Shown here: positions 1 through 12,539 of the stretch, one piece after another
How positions within the stretch are numbered: position 1 is the first letter of the stretch
Layout of the letters: the number at the start of each line of letters is the position of its first letter
Origin: Chlorops oryzae
Lineage: Eukaryota > Arthropoda > Insecta > Diptera > Chloropidae
NCBI GenBank assembly: GCA_020466095.1
Contig: CM035807.1
Location: forward strand, 11,049,007-11,113,006
Direction of reading: 5' to 3'
DNA: 64,000 nt
Translations under genes and position numbers: made by a program
Notes under the pieces: generated by a model
Database searches by the model: none
Told to the model about the DNA's origin: nothing
Seen by the model: only the letters and a program-made list of their open reading frames with translations

Positions 1-119
1 TCAGAGATTTATATAGTAATCCATTATTTGCAAAGAGTCTTCTTTGGATGATATTATTTTTTACTAGGTGCTTTAATGGTTTTCAGTCCAGCAAACATTT
101 GGAGTGTGAGCCCTAATAA

Positions 120-965
120 TAATAATTTTCTCTTCTTGCGAAATTTGGCCGATATGAGTTCGAAATCATAATTTTAAGGAGCCCATAATATAGTCATACA
201 TATATGACTATTTCTGCACTCATATCGGGCACTTGTTTCCGCTCAAATAAGAGCCACAAATTCCTCTTTCCACACACATATCGAGTCCATTTTCCATTTA
301 TATATCCGCCTTTTATGACTCTGCAGTATTCCCCGGATGTATTCACACCGGATATAAGCATTCCCCGCTTATATGACGCGAATTTTGTATTTGCCTTAAA
401 TTTCATACAAGAAGCCCCGCTTATAAGCACCATTTTAGGTTTTATCCGAGCAATACATTACTGGTATTTCTGAGACATTTCGCTCATAATATAACTATAT
501 TTCTATATGTTTCAGACTTCATTTCGAAATTTTGGCCCGATATGAGTTTCGGAGGAATCATTAATTTTAAGGAGCCCATTAAAAGTCATACTAAGGACTA
601 TTCATGCAGGCTCATTATCGGCACTTGTTTCCGCTCAATATTAGCCACAAATTACACCTCTGTTCCACACTCAATATTCGAGTTACCAATTTTGCGGACA
701 TTTATATATCCGCCTTTTATGACTCTGCCAAGTCATTCCAACGCGAGTGTTCAATTAGCAACACAGAAGATATGAAGCATCGCTTAAATGCACTGCGATT
801 GTTGTGCGCATTTGCTAAAAGTTTCATACAAGAAGCCCCCTTGAAAAGCACCATTTTCGAGCATTTTATCCAGTTTAGGGAAATTTATTTTATGGACTTT
901 ACTCAAAATATAAGCCTCATATTTTCTATATGTTTCAGACTCATTTCGAACTCATATTTCTGAGC
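120..965. repeat. Two diverged tandem copies of a transposon-like repeat
   Basis: Two head-to-tail copies of roughly 400 bp (about 130-530 and 530-960) share the same ordered words: gccgatatgagtt, aattttaaggagccca, gcacttgtttccgctca, tatatccgccttttatgac, tttcatacaagaagcccc and agcaccatttt. Words such as cagtattccccggat and gcttataagcacc recall the ends of the TA-flanked element at 62703-63435, so these are probably old, internally diverged relatives. The open frames here are chance by-products of the repeat. Confidence 0.6.
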
Positions 966-3540
966 ACTCCGAATAGATTTGCTGGGAAGGGAATCATTTC
1001 GAATGTTTAAAAAAAATTGAAGCATATCTAACGGCGCGACCATTTACAATACATATTTATTGCGATTGATTTTTTCGTAATTTTATTTCAATTAATTGCA
1101 TTAAAGAATAATATTTCTGTTAGTATTTAATAATGATTCGATTGAAATTCCATTTTCCACAAACAATATAATTTTATTTTTTTTTTTTTTTTTTCGCCAA
1201 ACCAATCGGCGATCTTATTTCATTCGTAGCCATTTCGAATTGACGCGCCAGTAAAATACGAAATTATTTTTCAAAATAATGAAGCATTTATTATTTGTTA
1301 TTTGTGTTTGGTAAATAAATAAATACGTAAGCAGCTACTGTTTTGTGGGGGGCTTTTCACACCATAGCCCTCTCAGTATGTGTGTGAGTGTGTGTGTGTG
1401 TGTTTGCGCGTGTACTGTTGACGCTTAAAAGTAAACTTCAAATAAGCAAAATAATAGAAGCAATCCGAAACGGAATGAAAACTGAAAACAACGACAACAC
1501 AACAACAACAAAAACGACCGAAGTGAGAAGAACAACAAAAATAGTAAGAGCAACAAAATGGTCAATAATAAATGCTGAAAAACTCGAAAATATCACGTAA
1601 AATCGATCAACAATACAAACTTGCAGTCGAAATCGTACATAAACGAATCGAACAATAGCCAGCAGCAACAGGAACACAAACAACAACAACAAACAAAACG
1701 GACCAAAAACAACACTGAATATTATGAACTTAACCGGAGAGGAGAGGAAAGGAAATCAAGAGCAAACAACGACGGCAAGCGAACAAAGAGACGGAATAAA
1801 GTAGTACGCAGCAATGAAATTTACAACGCATAATGGGCAACCCTAACAGCGGCAGCCATAACAAATTCACAATGGCAACAAAATTACAAAAAAAAAAAAA
1901 ATAAGAAGGAAACTAAAAATCGAATGTGAGATGGGCAAATGTCAGACGAGCAAGAAAAACGAATTAGAATGGCAGCCTAGAAGCTATGTTCGTTTATAGG
2001 CCTGTATATAGCCTTCATGTTCTGGTGTATACTATATGTATTTACCATTAAGAAAGGTCCAAATCGATTAACATAAAACTGATAATTTGTCTACGCCATC
2101 ATAAGGAACTTTAAACAATTTAATGAATGCGGCTCAAATGTGGGGTCAAAACACAAAAGCAAAAAAAAAAACAGCTTCACATATACATACACTCACAGAA
2201 GTTGCCTATAAATATGCAATGAATTTCGTCACTCTCAATATGTCGCTCTCGTTTGATGAGCAGTTTCATTGACGTTTCCCATTATCACTTTGTTGCTGTT
2301 ATATTTCCCAAATTTTCTCGTTTTTCGCCTCCATTCAGTATGTGTTTTCTCTGGTAACTATCAATAGGCAGTTAAAAATATAAAAAAAATTTTTAGAGTA
2401 GGGTAAAAATCCATTATTTACATAAAAAATATATAAGTTTGATTTTTTTTTTAAAGGATATTTGGTATAGAATTAATATCTGAGAGAAAATAAAAAGTTC
2501 GGGCTTTTTTAAGAAACTTCTCATCCTAAGAGTATGAGACACTTTTGTAATTCATGATTCAAGTGATTCATGACAATCGGAAAAACATGCATGAAAAGTG
2601 CATGTAATGTGGTTTTAATTAAAATAGACGTTATAATTGAAAAAATAATTATTCCCCCCACGCAAGTTGAAAAAATAATTTTTCCCGCCCCCCACGCAAA
2701 ACAGAATTGCTACGGCACTGTTCCCGGGGAATTTACTTTTCTCGAGAGTAAAATTATTCTTTTTTAAATATTTGGGGGAAGAAATTTGATGGGAAATTGG
2801 TATTTGATCCATACCATAATTTTCCTTACCCTATCTATTTGAAAAAGGAGAATTTTAGTCTCAAGAAAAGTAAATTCCCTGGAATTCGTTCCCCGGGAAT
2901 ATTCAGAATCGGGCTGATAACCTCAAAACCCGCAAATCGTGCAAAAATTCAGAAAAACGAGTATGTCGCCATGAATTTCTGCACTTGGATGGATTGAGGA
3001 AAGTGTACAGTACAGTGGACGTTCAATAGAAGGTACGAATTATACAATGTCAGGCCCTTTTGGAATGGTGGAAAATTCGTATTATTGGGCACATATTTTT
3101 CTTCCTTTTTTTATGAATAAGCATGAGCAGGTCCGAATTATTTATTGAACCTAAAAAATTACGAAAAAAATGGTGAAATTTTCCATTCATAAATATACAT
3201 ATATGTATATGTATGAAGTATACTTCATTTCATTTGGTAATGATATTGATTGTATGTAAGAACCATTTCCATTTCCATTGATGATTGACGAGTATTCGTC
3301 TCTCTATAATAATACTGAGAGGTTTTATTTTAAGACAACAAGATAGAGTCAAAAAACTGGAATACACTGAAAAAAAATTTTAATTTTGTTTTTCTTTTTG
3401 TGTTAAAATTTTATTCTGTGTCAAATTTCAAATATTTTTTTTTTTTAATTCCTTGTTTTATTACCTGTCAGGGTTAATTTCTTTCATCTCTCTATGTTAA
3501 TTAGTTTTTATTTTAATTTATTATAATAAGATATAAATTG
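966..3540. other. Gene-free stretch with simple repeats and repeat remnants
   Basis: No coding gene is supported. There is a GT microsatellite near 1380-1403, CAA/CAG-rich DNA at about 1480-1710 that resembles fly 5' leader or intronic sequence, and long T and A runs. A fragment at about 2640-2735, with ccccccacgcaa words ending in gctacggcactg, matches the interior and right end of the element at 29540-29694. Confidence 0.5.
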
Positions 3541-3552
3541 ATACCGTTGTTT

Positions 3553-3790
3553 AGTGTATCCGGCCGGATATCGGATATCCGGTTGGTTTCCAGGCCGGAT
3601 AACCGGATATCCGGCTGCCGGGTATTTAATTTTTTTTTTGTTATATATTTTTCGATTTTAAAAATACAATATAGCAAATGTTTAATGTGAGGTATCCGGC
3701 GGCCGGATAAAGATGGTATCCGGTATCCGGCCGGATACTAAATTTAAGGCCAGATACCGGATAATGGCCGGATATCCGTTACAACTCTAA
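3553..3790. repeat. Palindrome-rich CCGGATA repeat
   Basis: A cluster of alternating ccggata and tatccgg words surrounds an AT-rich centre. The right end reads ggccggatatccgttacaac. The many overlapping inverted copies give strong folding potential and look like a MITE of the kind with CCGGATA-rich subterminal repeats. I could not define exact termini or a target duplication. Confidence 0.5.
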
Positions 3791-5607
3791 TATAAATTTT
3801 TGAAAAAGGATATATTGAAATAATTTTTTCACGGACACTTCAAGACACTTCAAAAACCTAAAAACCGGTTTATAGGAAATTTTTAATAGTGCCTTTCCAA
3901 AAATCAACAAAACTTTTTAAATCCCTTTCAGAGAGCCGATTGCCTTTCCGACCCGTCAAGACCCTTTGCAACGATCTCATACGCTTTTTGAAGGTCATTC
4001 AGATCATCAAATTAAAAAAAATATTCTCTTTATTTAGTAAGATTTCCCTATATTCGAGTTCAAACTTTAAGATTCAAACAGCTGCTCACAAAAAACCAGA
4101 ACACATTTCAAAAGCGAAGACAATAAAATTCATTTATTTTACTTTAGCTGGTGAATAAATTTAAAAAAATTTAAGTAATGCAGTCAGATTGTATCATATC
4201 GAATTCTTAAATATCAATGGAATATTTATATATATATACATAGATATATTTGAAAGAATTTTTTGTTTTAATTCGATAATATCCATTACAAGTCATAAAC
4301 AAATTCAACTGTAAACACACCACCTTCGCAAGAGCTCCACATGCAGACAATAGGAAAACACGGTAAAATGTAATCTTTAAAGGTATTTCTTATTGTTGTT
4401 GTTGTTGTTGTTATTGTTTTTATTGTTATTGTTATTGTTATTGTCTTTGGTCTCAATTGTTCTCTGTTGTTCTTGTAGTTGCTCAGAAAAATCAATAAAA
4501 AGTCACGTTTTCCAAAATATCACGTTTCACAGATATTCTATGCCAAAGGTATTTACATACCCCGATACGTATGGACGTACATACACACATACGAACATAC
4601 AGCCACATACATATGTACATATATGTATGTCTGTATGGATCTAGTTTTATTCTTGCGCTGTTTGCTTTTGAAAATTCCGCCTCATCGTTGTTTTTGTTGT
4701 TGTCACTGTTTTCTACTATCTATTATTTACATATGTATTTATGTTGGTATGTCGGCAGCCATGTAGGCGTTTGGACAATGTTGAAACAGAGATAAGCCCA
4801 CTTCATCGACTATTATGCTTTATTTCCAGCAAATACATACAGTGATTATACAATGTACATATATGTACAAACATGTGTCTGTGTGTGTGTGTGTGTGAAT
4901 CATATTCGAAGACTATTTGAAATTTGCGAGACAACAAAGCAAATTCGCTTCAATTTTGAATTAATAATAACTAAATTAGAGTGCAAAGCCAGTAGGAAAT
5001 GCTGCCATCAATGCATCAATGGAATTCATGCGATTGGCTATTTCAAGAATTTTGAAGGCTAAAGAATTTAATAAGATCCCTGGAAGAATGACACGAAAGA
5101 AAGAAAGAAGAAAGTTTTAAACGCTGAGACCATCAAAAAAAATTGATGACTTTGTCATATAGTATTGTTGAAAAATTTTTTCCACCTGAAGTAAATTTCA
5201 TATTGAAGGCAAAAAAGTATGTGAAAGTGAACAGAAAGTGATGCTAATAGGTGAATTATTTTATTTTTATTTTTATAGTTTCGTAAAAGCGTAAAATGTG
5301 GACTCGGCACTTTCGATTGCGTTAAAATACTTTTTTTTTGGAATTCCGAAATTTCACTTTCATAAAAAAAAAATTAGTTCATGGTTAATGGTGAGATTTT
5401 ATAAGAATTTCAGTCAAAAGAAATTGGTTTTTTTTTTTTAGACTAAGAGCTTAAAAGCATTTTACGCTTTTATACATCTATGAGATTTATTTTTGAATTT
5501 TCGGTCTTGCGAGAAGGTCAGAGAGTGGAGGTGTTTCCCGGAATTCTTGACTGAGCACAACAATGTTGAAGAATTTCTCTTGAAGCCTGCCAAAAGAGAA
5601 TTTTTTA
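3791..5607. other. Gene-free stretch with microsatellites
   Basis: There is a GTT/ATT microsatellite at about 4393-4445, short tandem tacatac and acatatg tracts near 4560-4630, and a GT tract near 4877-4896. No conserved coding segment or RNA gene was recognised. Confidence 0.5.
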
Positions 5608-5615
5608 CATTTTAG

Positions 5616-5786
5616 CAGGGGCGGATTAAGACAATTTGCCACCCTAGGCAGCTGCGATTTTGCCGCCTCAGACACAACCTAATTTTCGCATTTGCACTTT
5701 ATCTAGTGAAAGTACTAATATTGCGCCCTGAATATTTGTCGCCCAAGGAAGCTGCCTATATTGGCTATATGGTTAAGCCGCCATTG
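5616..5786. mobile_element. hAT-type MITE, caggggcggattaag family
   Basis: The left end CAGGGGCGGATTAAG pairs with the right end CTTAAGCCGCCATTG read as GTTAAGCCGCCATTG on the plus strand. The flanks cattttag (5608-5615) and ctttttag (5787-5794) match at 7 of 8 bases, as expected of an aged 8-bp hAT target duplication. A same-family copy is at 31099-31283 and a reversed partial copy at about 29236-29310. Confidence 0.75.
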
Positions 5787-5834
5787 CTTTTTAGTGTTAA
5801 TTTTTAGACTAATTTACAGAACTCACATTAAAAA

Positions 5835-6260
5835 GTAAGGGCGTTATAGTCAGCACGTCGAGTGAATCCAAATGTCCGTAACGGTAAATGAACATCTATA
5901 TTTTTGAATTGTAGGTATTTTTTTTATTTTAAAGAGACCCTAAGACCACGCCTACTAGACAGAATTAATTAATGACCGCATATCGACGACTTGTTCAAAT
6001 GCTTGATGGATTTTTCGTATAACAGATAATTATCAAAAGCCACCTAATTGTTATACTTACCCGGAAATAACGAAGGTACATCAAAATCCTCAAAAAAAAA
6101 CTCAAATTCCATCTAAATTTCTCATGAAATTCTGATTTATGAGCAGTTTTAGTGATTTTCATAGCTACTCTAGTACTGAAGGCACCCTTAAAAATAGTCC
6201 TATCTGATCCATTCTCGAACTTGATCTTACTATATCCTTCTATACACATATCCGAAATCG
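5835..6260 (+). mobile_element. Degraded mini-me/Helentron-like repeat fragment
   Basis: It opens with taagggcgttatagtcag and contains words found in the same order in the fuller element at 9233-10098, such as gaccctaa, accacgcc, agtactgaaggcacccttaa and atagtcctatctgatcc. It lacks the RGAC tract and the gtcgggtataaa end, so it is truncated. Confidence 0.55.
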
Positions 6261-8528
6261 TTAATGCATTGTCAACTTCCGTTCGATCACGAAAACTGTA
6301 TTCAGGCAGATGAGTACAGTCAACAGGCCATTTTCAAGAAGGGTATAAAGTGGAGATTTTCCCGGCCCGGCTTTTTGAATGTACGCAAAATTTGGGGAAC
6401 CTTCTTTGCAGAGATTGGCATGAACAGTTTTTTTATTTTTGTTTACCAACCACCCGAGAATGCCCAAATTTCTCTTCCACGGCGCCATTTGTACAAGAAA
6501 AGCATGGCAAATCTGAATCTCCTGATGACTATGGGACATTTCTATAAGAATACATTTTCATTCTATTTCAGTGGACTCCGGAAGTAAACGAACGTAGACG
6601 CACAAACGCAATTTTTACCCTCAACAATAAGTCAGTGGCTGAGTTGAAAGCGGGGCTATCTATACGGGCGCAAAATTTTTTTAATTTCTTAAATCTTTTG
6701 TAATTAGGGAAGTGGAATTCCAGCATAAAGCCCCACATTGTTCCCGGGTCCGAAATAGAATCCGTCTTTAAAAGTCCACTGACAATAAGTTTAATAGTAT
6801 GACATAAAAAATAATAAGTATCTATTAGACCCAATTAAATACATACATAAGTAATTTGTTCGAATTGTTTGCCCTAAATACCCATGTGATAAATTTAAGT
6901 GTTTTTTTTTTTGTTTAGAAATTTAAAAAAAAAAAAAATTTTAAAACAATTTTATGTTTATTAAATTCCCGAAATACTGGAACGCAAAACCTTCAGCGAT
7001 CAAAAGTCGTTTTCACACCACTGTCAAAAATTGACATTGAATTTTGACAAGCGCACTTACGATTGTCAGTCAAACGAAAAATCGCTAAATCGCAAGAACA
7101 ACAACACAACAGTCATGGGTGGCAAAGAAACGGGGTGGCAAAATTCCAAATAAGGGTGTAAATAAACTACATAAATACAACAACACAACAACAACAACAA
7201 CAAATGAAGCTGAAATGTACAAAACACATCCAAACGAGCCCTGGAAAAAGGGAATTCAAACGCGAATTATAAAGGCGTTGCCAAATGAACACACACACGC
7301 ACGATAGAACGCGCGGGCGTTGACAAGCCAAGTCAAATTGTGCTACAAAAGAGAGGAAAAAAAGAGGGGAAAAAATGAAAGAAAACAACAACAAAACAAA
7401 CGCTTTTAAAAATACGACGGCAATGCTCGTGGCTGCCGTCGCTGTCGAGGCATCACACAAACGATCAACACACGGACGAACGGACGAGTCGAAGCCAAAC
7501 ATTACGATTCCAATTCCAGTTCCACTTCCATTTCCAGCTGCCTGCGTTCATTTGTATTCGTGAGTGCACAGAAGGAGGCCAGCCAATGAGATGTACGTTG
7601 ACATTGTGTGCGTGCGAGAAGTGTGTGTGTGTGTGTGCGTGTGTGCTGTGTTGTATTGCTGTTGTATTGTTGTTGTATAAACGAGTTTTTCCAGCTCAAC
7701 GGGGCGCACGCACTCATGTACAAACTTGCACATTTATGGCCGGTGAATGAACCATCATCGAAGTCATTTCTGTCATTTTATGGTGCTTTTGTTGTTGTTG
7801 TTGCTGCTGCTGCTTCTTCTATTATTATTGTTATTGCTGTCAGTTATAGTAGCAGGCAGTCATTCAGCCATCGAAAGCCAAAGTAAATCGTTCGAAAAAT
7901 CGTCTCTTTCTTCCCTCACACAAATGATGTGCACAGCCGCATCGTTCCATCAACTGAGCCTCCCATAATTGGACTACTAATGCGAAAATCCATATGCCTA
8001 CCTGGTTAAGACACCATTTCGGGTTATCATTTTGCTTGCCCTACGCTTTGAGTTTGTTAAGTGTCGGAGATATTTTTTGTTTTGTTTTTGGAGTCGTCGT
8101 GATTGTTGTTGTAGTTGTTCTAATCGTTGCTGCAGTTGGTGTAGCGGTTGTTATTGTTATTTGGCAGTTTGTCATTTCAGTTGAATGACGTTTCCTACGC
8201 ACGACGCAGCTCCGAGGAAATCCCCCTAATTTCACCAAATGGATTTGGACCATTCATTATTGTGTGTGAAATATTGGGCGGTTGAATGGGAATGGTTTGG
8301 CGTGGCGTGGCGTTGGGGAGTAGAAAGGCGCATTCATTGGGTGTGGTGCGTGTAAATTTATCGCTCAACACGTGCGTTTTGTAGAAGTGTTTATAAACGA
8401 ATTCGAAGAAGAGAAAATGGCCGCAGTCTTAAGGCGTATTAAAGTTATTGCGTGAATACTGCTATTTGATGAAAATTTGTAATTTATTTAAAAAATACAA
8501 TCGAAAATGGATATGGTGAATTAATTTT
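6261..8528. other. Gene-free stretch, leader-like and microsatellite DNA
   Basis: At about 7050-7210 and 7380-7560 the DNA is CAA-rich and resembles a fly untranslated leader, but no exon can be established. GT tracts lie at 7621-7640, and GTT/GCT tracts at 7786-7830 and 8098-8160. Long open frames here (for example poly-leucine) are translations of microsatellites. Confidence 0.5.
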
Positions 8529-8815
8529 TGCACGTCCTGTTCATTGTATCGTATTAGCAAGAATGAATTATTTACAGGCCCGCGGAGAGAAATTTTGGGC
8601 CCGGCGGATTTTTTTTCCGGGGCCCCCTCACAAAAGTGTGCGACCAACAAAAAAAAAGTCCCATGCCAATTGTGGTCCCCTTGAGAAAGCCCGTCCCCAT
8701 TTTCCACACCCCTCTACAGGCCTGATTATTTAGAAGAGTGCGTGTAACAAAGAAGCGTTCACTATTTCGAGCTGTTCATTATTTCAGGGATACGTTATAT
8801 CCAGATTCGACTGTA
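8529..8815. repeat. Interspersed repeat ending tatccagattcgactgta
   Basis: This stretch is similar along its length to 40261-40460. Shared words in order are gcacgtcctgttcattgtat, cgtattagc, gtgtaacaaa-aagcgttcac, gagct and the terminus tatccagattcgactgta. The terminus read in reverse starts CAGTCGAATC next to TA, which is pogo/Tigger-like. Confidence 0.55.
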
Positions 8816-9175
8816 GATCGGTGATTTTTTCAACAAAGCCTTCTTAGAAGATGTTTTAAAGAATTCCGACTGAAGGTCAGGCCCGCCAAATTAGGAACCC
8901 GGGATCACTCGAAATGAAATATCGACCAAAAAACAGAAGCATCATTTTCTTTTCAATTGATTATGGTTATGTCAGTATTGGGGGCGCTTTTCGATTTTGG
9001 ATAATCAAAGAGTCACGAAAAAACCAAAAAAGGTCATCAGTCCTGTCGAGGGGGGAAGATCAAATTTCCTACCCCCCATCTTCACTGCCACCAAATCGCA
9101 TCACTGATATAACATAACCCTGTGAACCAAATGACCAATTGTATGTTAGATTCCAGTCAATTGTTTAGGACCGCC

Positions 9176-10237
9176 CAGGGGCGGACTGGGGGTCCGAGCG
9201 TTTGAAAAATGGGGCCCCGTTACCTAAGAAAACAAGTAAGGGTGTTATAGTCAGGCGAGCCTGACAATAGAATACCCGACACAGACACATATTTTCAAAT
9301 AATTTTTAATATCAAAAAGTGTTTAAGGCCATAAGGGGCCCCATATACCGACTTTTGTTAAATTTCTTTATGAAAACTGTCCCTTTGCCACGCCCACTTT
9401 TCTAATTTTTTTGAATTCCAATCGGAGGCTTAAATATACGCTCCAATCCTAAGTTTCATTGAAATATTTCGAAAAAGTCCGATCTTAAGGCAGTTTTGTG
9501 ATTTTTGTGACAGACCCTAGTACTGGAGGTACCCTTAATAATGGACCTATCAAAAACATTTTTTGAGAGGGTTGTTTAGGTATGGCTAGAAACGAGGCAT
9601 AATAAATTTCGTTCAAGTCCCATTTGAATTTCGGCTGTAGGAGACAATTTTCGAAAAACGCCCTTATGCCACGCCCACTTTTCTAATTTTTGGAAATCAT
9701 AATATTTGCCTTTAAACATGTTCAAATATCAAATTTTATCAAACTATCTTGAAAAACTCCGATCTTAGAGCAGTTTTTGTTGTTTTCGTAACAGACCCTA
9801 GTACTGGGGGTACCCCTAAAAATGGTCCGATCGGGTTCATCCTAGAACTTTTTCTTACTTTATGTCCCCGTAAGCACGCATACCAAATTTCGTCAAGATA
9901 GCTCAACTCCTTCGATAAGATAACTGTATACAGACAGACGGACACACGGACTGACGGACGGACATGTCTAAATCGAATTTCCTTGTAACGCTGATCATTT
10001 CTATATATATTTTGTATGTCCTATCTCGACTGGTTCTGGGTGTTACACACAACCACACAAACGCAATATACCCTCGACACAGAGTGTGTCGGGTATAAAA
10101 AACCTAACAGCTAAAAAAAACTCGTAAAATGGAGTTTTTAAGTTTATCTGAAATAAACTTTATAAATAAAAAAAATAAAATCTTTTCTCCATGGTTATTC
10201 ATCCTAGATCCATCGCACTGGGCCCAGTCCGCCCCTG
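9176..10237. mobile_element. hAT-type MITE interrupted by a second element
   Basis: Left terminus CAGGGGCGGACTGGGGGTC faces right terminus GGGCCCAGTCCGCCCCTG. The flanks ggaccgcc and ggacccga match imperfectly as an 8-bp duplication. An uninterrupted copy of the same family is at 28840-28990. Comparing the two shows that everything between about 9233 and 10098 is a later insertion. Confidence 0.75.
9233..10098 (+). mobile_element. Mini-me/Helentron-like element nested in a hAT MITE
   Basis: It begins caagtaagggtgttatagtc, followed by gaatacccgacac, and ends gtgtcgggtataaa. Between these are two internal repeats containing ttgccacgcccacttttctaa and agaccctagtactgg, then an (RGAC)n tract (acagacggacacacggac at about 9932), a short conserved core and a TA-rich tract. 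A GTCY-type proto-microsatellite, core and TA tract is the layout described for dipteran mini-me elements, which are related to DINE-1-like Helentrons. No protein is encoded. Confidence 0.6.
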
Positions 10238-12539
10238 GGACCCGACTCCAGAGAGCAATTTCTCTCAAATAAGCTTCTCGAAGGATTTTACCCTTCACTG
10301 ATGAACTTACTAAAAAACCAGCCATGAGCTCAGGAATTAAAAATTCTTCTGATAAGGAACACATTCATGTTTTTTTTTTAAGCTAATGGTAACCCAAACT
10401 CATCGCCATCACAAGGGTTACACCTTCTCCCCTCAATAAATTGACGAGCCTCTAACTTACTTTCCTGAACAGTAGTCAACGTTGAATTCATGATAAATAG
10501 CATAATTATTGCTTAGATTAAGTAAGCTTGTGTATAAGGCCTGAGTCCCACTATCTGCGAAATTTTCTATACCTTTTGATCCGGAAAATTCTCAAAAGCA
10601 GAACAAAATTCTACGACCAACTTATCCTATGGATCGATATTCGGAATTCTGACATCGTCCAATGTTCTCAAATCAATGCAAATTGGAACTCGATACGATG
10701 TTAAATGCACATTTTATTAACAACCGCGAAACAACAAACAACAACGAATGCCTGGCTTGAGTAACTAATTGTCCAGACGTACGAACACAAGTCCAGACAC
10801 AACATAAAGGGGAATTCAAAAAATATAAAATAGAAAAAAAAAAAAAATTCAACAACAAGACAGAATTCGAAAATCCAAAAATTCGCATTAAATGAAAAAA
10901 TAAACAAAATCTCCGCGAGTCGCAAGCACGAAAAAACAGAAAAAGGACAAAGCAAAAAAAAAAAAAATAAAAAAAAACTAAGAAAAAATATTTAGAATTG
11001 AGTACATTACTTTTTGCATCCATAACTTTTCGTTGGTCAGCAGCTTTTGGGATTGATCTGTAGTAGGCGTCCGGGTGCTACTGGAAACGAAATGGTGAGC
11101 TTGGCTTGCGCCATAAAATTTCGAAGGGAATCGCAAACCGAACTGCTGCAGTAGCGATGAATGAAAAACACCGATCAAAAAAACTGTCGCACAGTATCGT
11201 ACAAAAGTAAGCAGACACAGACGATATAAACTCGATATTTGAGAACCGTAACGAAAAGTCGTAAATGAATTTTTTTTTTTGTTTAGGTTAACCGCTTTAC
11301 GTAACGGGATATGAAGCGCGTCTCAAGCGGCGACATATTCGATTCGGGATTGTAGGGCCATCAAATTTTAATTTTTTTTATAATAAAGCTTAAGACTTTT
11401 TGAACAGATCATAGAGTTTTTTTCAATTGATATTTTTTTTTAATTTTTAAAATTAGTTTTTTTTTTGTTTGTGTAAATTTTCCTCGTACTTTCGCACTGT
11501 ATCGAATTTTTGGTCGAATTTTGAGCCCCTTTGTGACTCAAGACCCGCGAGTGAGCTGCACTGGACGATGCGACAGCAACGACGTTCGACAATCAAATCA
11601 AAAGCGCATACGTTCGAATTTGAATTCTGGCGCTTAAGTTAAGTCTAAGCCCAGCCAGTCAGTCAGTCAGCCAGCCAGTCGGACTGACTAACCGACTAAC
11701 TGCAAAGCGAACTGCATAAGCAAGCTTTGATGCTTCATTATCGAGCGAACTCTTTAGATATACCAAAACTATATATATATATATATTTTTATATAATCTA
11801 CTTTTTTTTTTTTCTTTGCAACAGCCAATGTCGACTTCAACTCTCTCGGACAATGTCATTTGGTATCAAAATAAACAAAACAGAACAGAAAAACAAAAGC
11901 GAACGAACGAATGAACGAATCTATCGGAAAAGACTTGGAGCTACCGATTTACTCTTACCAATCTACCTACGATATGCAATCCAGAGTCCGTGACTTGTGT
12001 TGAGTTTGCAGAAATGTCGACGACTTTTTCTTGACGGCTTTCCATCCACCCGTCCATCCGTCCGTCCGTTCAACCAACGCGTTTACAATTTCACTTTGTC
12101 ATTTTTCTTCAGTTTTTACTTCTCCTTATGCCATTTAATTCTGCAATATAATTCTAAAAATTATGCTTTCTTTTCGGTCTTTCTGCTGCGATCGACCTTT
12201 TTTCGACGGAATTCGACTTTCGGTCTCCACAGATAAGTTATATAATCCGAGCTCTTGACCAGTTGAAGTTCATTTTTAGATACGTTGGTCAGTTCTATAG
12301 AGTTCTGAGTAAGCATAAAGAAAGCGAAAATTTTCAAGAAAAAATCGAATGGCGAAAAATGACGAAAGACTTTCTTTTACAGGTGTTCAAATGAAATAAA
12401 CAGACGCGAATTTTTCGAACGACCTTCAATCGCTTACCAAATGTGGGCCAATTAGAAATATCATAATACACATAAGGTTATCTATCTTTAATCCTTTGGT
12501 GCTACAACACTTATCTCTATATTAATATATCCCATTTTA
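10238..12539. other. Gene-free stretch, possible leader-like DNA near 11500-12240
   Basis: No recognised coding sequence. A tandem cagt/cagc tract (agccagtcagtcagtcagcc) is at about 11652-11680, and a TA tract at about 11769-11790. The surrounding sequence resembles fly leader or intron DNA. Poly-A and poly-T runs create the open frames seen on the minus strand at 10673-11023. Confidence 0.45.

Noticed and set aside
3010..3140. Possible MITE starting cagtggacgttcaatagaag
   Set aside because: Only a weak inverse (ccgaattatttattgaac) is present and neither the terminus nor a target duplication could be fixed.
7747..7968. Plus-strand frame with a long leucine run
   Set aside because: It is a translation of a GTT/GCT microsatellite.
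10673..11023. 116-codon minus-strand frame rich in F and L
   Set aside because: It is a translation of poly-A/T runs, with no conserved motif.
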